DNA of 64,000 bases, taken from positions 534,664 through 598,663 of the forward strand of contig NZ_VSZO01000012.1 in assembly GCF_008312935.1 (NCBI RefSeq), read 5' to 3'. The stretch is from Roseiconus lacunae. GTDB lineage: Bacteria > Planctomycetota > Planctomycetia > Pirellulales > Pirellulaceae. The notes beneath the pieces are model-generated. The model made no database searches. It was not told where the DNA came from and was given only the letters and a program-made list of their open reading frames with translations. The position numbers were made by a program, and so were the translations under genes. Numbering within the stretch: the first letter of the stretch is position 1; the number at the start of each line of letters is the position of its first letter. Below, piece by piece: positions 59,078 to 64,000 of the stretch.

Positions 59078-60532
59078 ATGACACCGAGCAACATGACTCA
59101 ATCGGCCTCCATCCTGCTTGTAGACGACGACTGGCACTTAGTTCAGTCGATGGCAGATTGGCTGCGTCAACTCGGTCACAGTGTCGATGTCGCCGATTGT
59201 GTAGACGGCGCGAAAGCATCGCTGCAACAACGCCGCTACGATCTGATGATCACTGACCTTCGGCTTCGTGAAGAAGATGGGTTTGTCCTCATCGGGCATG
59301 CGCGGAATCATCATCCCGAAACCACCGTCTTGGTCATGACCGGTTATGGGACGCCAGACACGGCACTCGAAGCGATCAAGGCTGGCGCGTTTGACTTGTT
59401 GACCAAACCGCTGATCGACGACGAACTTAACCTCGCCATCAGTCGTGCCGTTTCTCAGCGCGACATCGAACGCGAGAATGAACAACTCCGCGAACGACTT
59501 GATCGCCGTACGGGACTCGAAGGAATCATCAGCCATGACTATCGGATGATGAAGATTTTCGACGTGATCGATAGCGTCGCCGACGCGAGAGCATCGATCT
59601 TGATCACCGGCGAAAACGGAACCGGAAAAAGTATGATCGCGCGGGCGATCCATGAACGTAGCTCACGCCGTGGTAAACCATTCGTCGAAGTCGCGTGCGG
59701 TGCATTACCCGACAACCTGCTCGAAAGCGAATTGTTCGGCCATGTCAGAGGAGCCTTCACCGGGGCCGCGACGGACAAGGTTGGAAAGTTTCAGCTTGCC
59801 GATCAAGGCACATTGTTTCTCGACGAAATCGGGACCGCCACGGCAGCGATGCAAGTCAAACTGCTGCGGGTCCTACAAGAATTCCAATTCGAACAACTCG
59901 GCGGTACCAAAACACAATCGGTCGACACCCGAGTCATCTTGGCGACCAACGAAGACCTCTCCAAAGCGGTTTCGGAAGGCTCATTCCGCCAAGATTTGTA
60001 CTATCGAATCAATGTCGTCAACATTGTCCTGCCGTCACTCCGCGAACGCGTCGGCGATATCCCGTTGCTGGTCGATTACTTCTTACGCGAAGCCGCTGAA
60101 ACCTGCGGACGCGAAGTCGATGCGTTCACTCCCGATGCGATGGCTCAAATGCAATCGTATCAGTGGCCCGGAAACGTTCGCCAATTGCAAAACGTCGTCG
60201 AACGCGCGGTGCTGCTTTCTCGAGGAAACCAACTGACATTGGAGGACTTGCCACCGGAGGTATTAGGCAAGATCGCGGATCCGATGTCACCATCGATGAA
60301 CGAGTCCCCGATGGCCCCCCCCAACCTTTCTGTGACGCCCGTCGACCTGCAAAACAAGAGCTTGCGTGAGGCGCTCGAAGGGCCGGAACGCGAAATCATT
60401 TTGCATAGCTTGCGGCGGAACAACTGGAATCGAGCCGCGACGGCTGAGTCGCTCGATATCAACCGAACGACGCTCTACAAGAAGATGAAGCGTCTCGGTT
60501 TAGATGACCCGCGATTGCAATTTGCTCAGTAG
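59078..60532 (+). CDS. NtrC-family sigma-54-dependent response regulator
   Basis: 484 residues from the ATG at 59078 (MTPSNMTQ); a TTG three codons upstream is also open. Receiver domain with Asp60 (LMITDLRLREEDG). AAA+ domain with Walker A GENGTGKS, the sigma-54 contact loop GAFTGA, and TLFLDEIG. Fis-type helix-turn-helix at the end (RNNWNRAATAESLDINRTTL). It should activate sigma-54 promoters. No kinase gene nearby. Confidence 0.92.
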   Translation: MTPSNMTQSASILLVDDDWHLVQSMADWLRQLGHSVDVADCVDGAKASLQQRRYDLMITDLRLREEDGFVLIGHARNHHPETTVLVMTGYGTPDTALEAIKAGAFDLLTKPLIDDELNLAISRAVSQRDIERENEQLRERLDRRTGLEGIISHDYRMMKIFDVIDSVADARASILITGENGTGKSMIARAIHERSSRRGKPFVEVACGALPDNLLESELFGHVRGAFTGAATDKVGKFQLADQGTLFLDEIGTATAAMQVKLLRVLQEFQFEQLGGTKTQSVDTRVILATNEDLSKAVSEGSFRQDLYYRINVVNIVLPSLRERVGDIPLLVDYFLREAAETCGREVDAFTPDAMAQMQSYQWPGNVRQLQNVVERAVLLSRGNQLTLEDLPPEVLGKIADPMSPSMNESPMAPPNLSVTPVDLQNKSLREALEGPEREIILHSLRRNNWNRAATAESLDINRTTLYKKMKRLGLDDPRLQFAQ

Positions 60533-60670
60533 TCTTGATCCGCACTGAGCAAACGATCAAGAAGCTGATCAATGACGGCTTCGAAGCCGCTAGGCTTTCT
60601 CCGCGTTCAATACAGTTCAACTGCGACGAACGCCGTTCGGCTAGCCGCTATCGCAGATGACGGCGAAACT

Positions 60671-61264
60671 CTAGGCTTGAAACAAAAACGCTGCCCCGGC
60701 GATCGCAATGACCGCGCCGGAAAATCGCAACGCGGCAGTTCGTTTTACGCTACCGGTCAGATACATTCCCGCGGCAACGCCCAGTAGATGCAGCAGGGCA
60801 GTAGCGACAAGCAGCCCAACAGCGTACGTTCCAGGAGCTGCCATCGCGGGCAGCTCTGCCCCGTGAACATGCCCGTGGAACAATGCCATCGCCGCGACAC
60901 CGACAAGGGTCACGCCTAACGGGTACTTCTTACCGGACGCCAAAGCGACACCGAGCACGATGACTGACAAGGCAATACCAGCCTCGATCAATCGTGTTTC
61001 GAAGCCTTCCAGGCCAATGACTCCCCCAACGGCGAGGAACGCCAGGAACGTGACTGGAACTCCCCACAGAGCACTTCCACCGATTCGAACCGCCAACACT
61101 CCGACCGCGACCATGGCCAGTAAATGATCAATGCCAAGCCAGGGATGCGCGAATCCTGCAGCAAAACCACCTGGATTTGACATCGAATGATGTGGGTGCG
61201 CCATTGCCGGCCCACCCAGAAAAACGCACGCCATGACTGCCAGCAGGATTGTCCACGTTCTCAC
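60671..61264 (-). CDS. HupE/UreJ family nickel or cobalt permease
   Basis: 197 residues from a GTG with AGGAAG about 10 nt upstream. Signal-like start, metal-binding HPHH near the cleavage site, then the HupE signature HPWLGIDHLLAMVAVG and FHGHVHGAE in later helices. About six transmembrane segments. Usually takes up Ni2+ or Co2+; no hydrogenase or urease genes are in the window. Confidence 0.85.
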   Translation of the reverse strand: MRTWTILLAVMACVFLGGPAMAHPHHSMSNPGGFAAGFAHPWLGIDHLLAMVAVGVLAVRIGGSALWGVPVTFLAFLAVGGVIGLEGFETRLIEAGIALSVIVLGVALASGKKYPLGVTLVGVAAMALFHGHVHGAELPAMAAPGTYAVGLLVATALLHLLGVAAGMYLTGSVKRTAALRFSGAVIAIAGAAFLFQA

Positions 61265-61343
61265 GTCGGTTCACTTCCTATCATCGGGGGAAACTCATTG
61301 ACTGCCATCGGGTTTGTCGATGACAGTGCACGCGCGACTGGGG

Positions 61344-62399
61344 CTAGGGTTTGATTCCCGATACCGCGATCACTTCGCCTTTGTCACCATCAAACGCTTC
61401 TCCGAGCTGTGCGATGTACAAATCCCCGTTGGGACCAAACGCACAGGAGACCGGGCCGAGCAGTTCGTTGGCCAGGACCTCTACTTTCGCAGGCCCGCCT
61501 GCCTTTGGCAACGCCACGTGAGCGAGCTTGCCCTTTGGCAAAACTTCCGTCAGCGTCCAATGGTTGTCGACAACCACGATGGAATCGCTGTTAGGGACAC
61601 GCGCCATGCCCATCGGGTCAGCCAATCCCGGTAACGTCCACTGGCGAACCGCTTTCTTACTGCGCACATCCCACTGCACGATCAGGCCGTCTTCTTTTCC
61701 TCCGGCTCCGGAGTAAAGGGCGAGAACGCTATCCGATCCCCAGGGCATCGTGGCCATCGGCGAGTTGATTTCGATGCCTTGCTCGTCGGCAGAAAAGACA
61801 GGCGTCAACTTTTTCGACTCGACGTCTACCGCCAACACCCACGACTTAGCATCCGCACCTTGACCGGCGACATAAATCGTTTTGCCGTCCTCTGACAAGC
61901 TAAATCCGCATAAGTTTCCTTCACCTTTGTCCGCCGCATCATCGGACGTGGGGGACACAGCATTGGTTGGCTTTCCATCGGCCGCTTTCCCCGCCCCGTC
62001 AAAAAACATCACCGTCTCGGCACCGTCTTTCGCCCCCGAATTGGCGATCGCGATGGTCGAATCATTGACCCAAACCGAAGAAAGCGGACCGAGCAAGAAA
62101 CGTTTGGTCCCCGTTTCGGCATCGACCTTCCAGTATTCAGTTTCGAATCCATCGACCAGCGTTTCCGCTTTGCCATCCTTGACGACCAAGACCCGGCCAT
62201 TTCCAGAGTCACAAACGGTCAGTCGCCCGTCGGGACTGAACGTCACGCTCGAAGGATTGCACAGCCCCGTGACGACAGCACGCGACTTCAAGCCTTCGGA
62301 CAGACCATACTCTTGCGCCTCCAGCGAGTGAGTCAGCGCCACAAACGACAGCGTCAAAACGGAGACGAAGTCACGAAATCGGTAATTCAACATCGACAT
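61344..62399 (-). CDS. Secreted beta-propeller protein (SMP-30/NHL-like)
   Basis: 351 residues with a signal peptide (about 1-28). Propeller-type blades: PSSVTFSPDGRLTVCDSGNG, FSLSEDGKTIYVAGQGADAK, ARVPNSDSIVVVDNHWTLTE and CAFGPNGDLYIAQLGEAFDG. Function unknown. One GGGGACA motif (61951-61962) lies inside the gene and encodes part of NAVSPTSD. Confidence 0.7.
   Translation of the reverse strand: MSMLNYRFRDFVSVLTLSFVALTHSLEAQEYGLSEGLKSRAVVTGLCNPSSVTFSPDGRLTVCDSGNGRVLVVKDGKAETLVDGFETEYWKVDAETGTKRFLLGPLSSVWVNDSTIAIANSGAKDGAETVMFFDGAGKAADGKPTNAVSPTSDDAADKGEGNLCGFSLSEDGKTIYVAGQGADAKSWVLAVDVESKKLTPVFSADEQGIEINSPMATMPWGSDSVLALYSGAGGKEDGLIVQWDVRSKKAVRQWTLPGLADPMGMARVPNSDSIVVVDNHWTLTEVLPKGKLAHVALPKAGGPAKVEVLANELLGPVSCAFGPNGDLYIAQLGEAFDGDKGEVIAVSGIKP
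61951..61962. repeat. GGGGACACAGCA motif inside the propeller gene
   Basis: ggggacacagca on the plus strand, coding for AVSP-type residues on the minus strand. A member of the motif family at 62440-62685. Confidence 0.7.
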
Positions 62400-63098
62400 A
62401 TTTCTCTCGGAGCGAATCGCAGAAAACTCATAGACCTAAGGGGACACAGCACTGCCCAGAAGCACAGCACAGTCAACCTCAGCACCGCTCGGGGACACAG
62501 CAATGGGAAACCCATTGAAAGCATCTCGAGCCGAACGGACGATTGTAGTAGCTTCAGGCAACCCCGGGAACGGTGTCACCCCAATGTGACACTCAACGAA
62601 CAAGAATCACGCAGTCTCTTAACATCACCACCACGCCCCCCAAAAACGGGGACAGAGCAATCGGAGCAGGAACGGGGATAGGGCACATGAGTCGCAGCTG
62701 ACATCAAAGCAAGGATTTCGGTAGAGCGTCATTCTAAGGTGTCGGAATCCACCTGACCTTCCCGTTAATCCCTCTGATATGCAAGAAGCCTTGGCGGCTC
62801 CCGCAACAATCCTCAATCCGTGAGCCTGGCGAAGCGACCGTCAGACAGCAAAGGGACACGTCATTTCATCCGATCGCACCATTTCGTGGAGCCAGCCTCC
62901 GGTAAGGCTTTCAAAAAGTGACACCGGGGTTTAGATGCACGGCAGGCAAAATGCTGACACGCCCTATCACAACACCGATAGCGATCAACCGGATTAGCGT
63001 TGCCAATACCAATAACAACAATCGCCCATTGAAAATCGGCTGAACCGACCAGCCTCATCGGTCGAAATTAAAGCTTGCAGTCCGTTGAGAGATAGTTT
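62400..63098. other. Gene-free spacer upstream of the propeller gene
   Basis: About 700 bp holding the GGGGACA motifs (62440-62685) and no gene I can support. A frame at 62861-63058 contains VGSADFQWAIVV, resembling translations of intergenic repeats, not a real protein. Confidence 0.5.
62440..62685. repeat. Cluster of GGGGACA-type motifs near the transposase
   Basis: ggggacacagcac (62440), ggggacacagca (62491), ggggacagagca (62648) and ggggatagggcac (62673). Same core as the array at 10835-10924. Probably REP-like elements used by the RAYT transposase at 63099 (inference). Confidence 0.7.
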
Positions 63099-64000
63099 CT
63101 ACGCCGCCGCTGCGATTAACTGCCTTGCTTCGTTGGTGATGCGAAAGCGGCGACCGGTGATTCTGCTGCGGCAGGATTCGAGTGTTTCGATCCGCGCCGC
63201 CACATGGGTGAACACCTCGTCAAAACTGTCGACCAGTTTCGTCCACGCCCGCCGGCTCAGTCCAGTCTGACTCAGTGCCGTGGGGGCTCGACCACAGGTT
63301 TTCTTTCGCTTTGGTGACGTTTGCTCGATGGTCCACTCCAGTAATTCGATGTACTGGGGCAGCGTGAGCGGCAAAAACCCCTTATCGGTGAGCCGATGAG
63401 GCGAGTCGCTTTCACAAGCTCCGAGATCGTCCCGCCGCTCGTCAATCGTCAGTCTGGCAAGAAACTCGTCACGGCGTATTGAAGGTTTGTGTTTTTGATT
63501 TCCATCGCCGCTTGTGACGTTCGCTTGCGATGATTCCAGTGGTGACTCAGCCGTTGATCCGAATTCCGATTCGATGCGAGTTTGGATGGACGAAAACTTG
63601 CTTTCCTCGACCGACTCGGCTATTCCGGCGCGAACTTGATTCAAATCAACATAGGCCGCGCAGGCGAGCAGCGACGCTTCGTCTTCGATTCGGATCGCTC
63701 GAAACCGGTCTTGCCAGAACTTACCCGATTCCTCGTCTTCGCGGTTGGCCCGCTGGGCGATTCGTTGGTTGAGAAGCCGCATCCACCAACTCGGATCGGA
63801 GAGACGGTGGCGAACCTCGGCAAGCCTTTCAGGATTGTTGCGAATCGCGTTTAGTTCGGCCTCGGTCGGTTCAGCCGGCTTACCATCAACCATGCGTGCC
63901 GGGCAAATCATCAGCCATCGCAAAGCAATTTCGCGATCATCCCAATCGGCGACGAGTTGTGGCTGCGTCCGAAGGATCAAATGATAGTGGTTCGAGAGAA
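63099..64000 (-). CDS. REP-associated tyrosine transposase (IS200/Y1 type), 5' end outside window
   Basis: About 300 C-terminal residues are visible. The reading frame continues past the right edge; the last visible codons give SNHYHLILR, containing the HUH motif (HYH). The catalytic tyrosine region follows as WQDRFRAIRIEDEASLLACA and YVDLNQVRAG, matching the pattern WQ-RFW and Y-HFNPVKHG of E. coli RAYT. The C-terminal 150 residues are hydrophilic and of unknown role. RAYTs are domesticated IS200-type enzymes that move or keep short palindromic repeats; the GGGGACA motifs 400-650 bp downstream could be its substrate. Confidence 0.85.
   Translation of the reverse strand, partial: LSNHYHLILRTQPQLVADWDDREIALRWLMICPARMVDGKPAEPTEAELNAIRNNPERLAEVRHRLSDPSWWMRLLNQRIAQRANREDEESGKFWQDRFRAIRIEDEASLLACAAYVDLNQVRAGIAESVEESKFSSIQTRIESEFGSTAESPLESSQANVTSGDGNQKHKPSIRRDEFLARLTIDERRDDLGACESDSPHRLTDKGFLPLTLPQYIELLEWTIEQTSPKRKKTCGRAPTALSQTGLSRRAWTKLVDSFDEVFTHVAARIETLESCRSRITGRRFRITNEARQLIAAAA

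Noticed and set aside
62861..63058. Short minus-strand protein with VGSADFQWAIVV
   Set aside because: Looks like a translated intergenic repeat, not a gene.
63530..63854. Plus-strand genes within the transposase
   Set aside because: Antisense shadows of the RAYT coding frame, which has the HUH and Tyr motifs.

Overview
The window is a chromosomal segment of a planctomycete, most likely of the Pirellulaceae (Rhodopirellula-like). This is inferred from gene content, not from a search. The signs are an ECF sigma factor paired with a transmembrane Ser/Thr kinase, an ABC-2 permease fused to a CPBP protease, secreted NHL and PQQ propellers, a vWA protein with TPR neighbours, FAD-dependent oxidoreductases with a golvesin-like domain, and an IS200-type REP-associated transposase. 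Start codons are often GTG and Shine-Dalgarno sequences are often weak.

Layout. 1-8.3 kb: the start of rpiB, a YrdC/LMW-phosphatase fusion, an NHL lipoprotein, an EIIA-SLC4 anion transporter, a secreted FAD oxidoreductase and tilS. 8.5-11.1 kb: RNase Y, then a DUF5989/SxtJ-like membrane pair whose N-terminal coding region is built from an 18-bp tandem repeat. 11.0-12.0 kb is gene-poor. 12-21.7 kb: a second FAD oxidoreductase, a secreted unknown, a vWA membrane protein and two TPR proteins. 22.3-28.1 kb (minus strand): rsmH with a TIM-barrel isomerase, acylphosphatase overlapping an FHA-GAF-PP2C phosphatase, and trigger factor. 28.6-41.8 kb (plus strand): tRNA-Gly, then one long S10-spc ribosomal protein cluster from rpsJ to secY and adk, with a good sigma-70 promoter in front. 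42.1-46.7 kb: a 1533-residue TPR/propeller protein. 46.8-52.1 kb: small zinc-ribbon proteins, a NatA/NatB-type ABC exporter with a fused CPBP protease, and a small hypothetical protein. 52.1-55.6 kb: phoU divergent from a phosphate-type porin and a cysteine-rich secreted protein that ends at a strong terminator. 55.7-60.5 kb: ECF sigma factor, Ser/Thr kinase, and two response regulators without a histidine kinase. 60.7-64 kb: HupE/UreJ, a secreted propeller, a patch of GGGGACA-type repeats, and a partial REP-associated tyrosine transposase at the right edge.

Most of the window is housekeeping: translation, secretion, tRNA and rRNA modification, and RNA decay. Five points stand out. (1) A GGGGACAnAGCA repeat family lies close to a RAYT transposase and also makes up coding sequence in two genes. 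(2) An SLC4 transporter that closely resembles eukaryotic anion exchangers carries a PTS EIIA domain with an intact histidine. (3) A degenerate YrdC domain is fused to an arginine-phosphatase-like domain next to rpiB. (4) rpsC and rplP overlap by 62 nt, and rpsE has no ATG or GTG start. (5) A 23-bp imperfect inverted repeat lies in a spacer near 14.0 kb.
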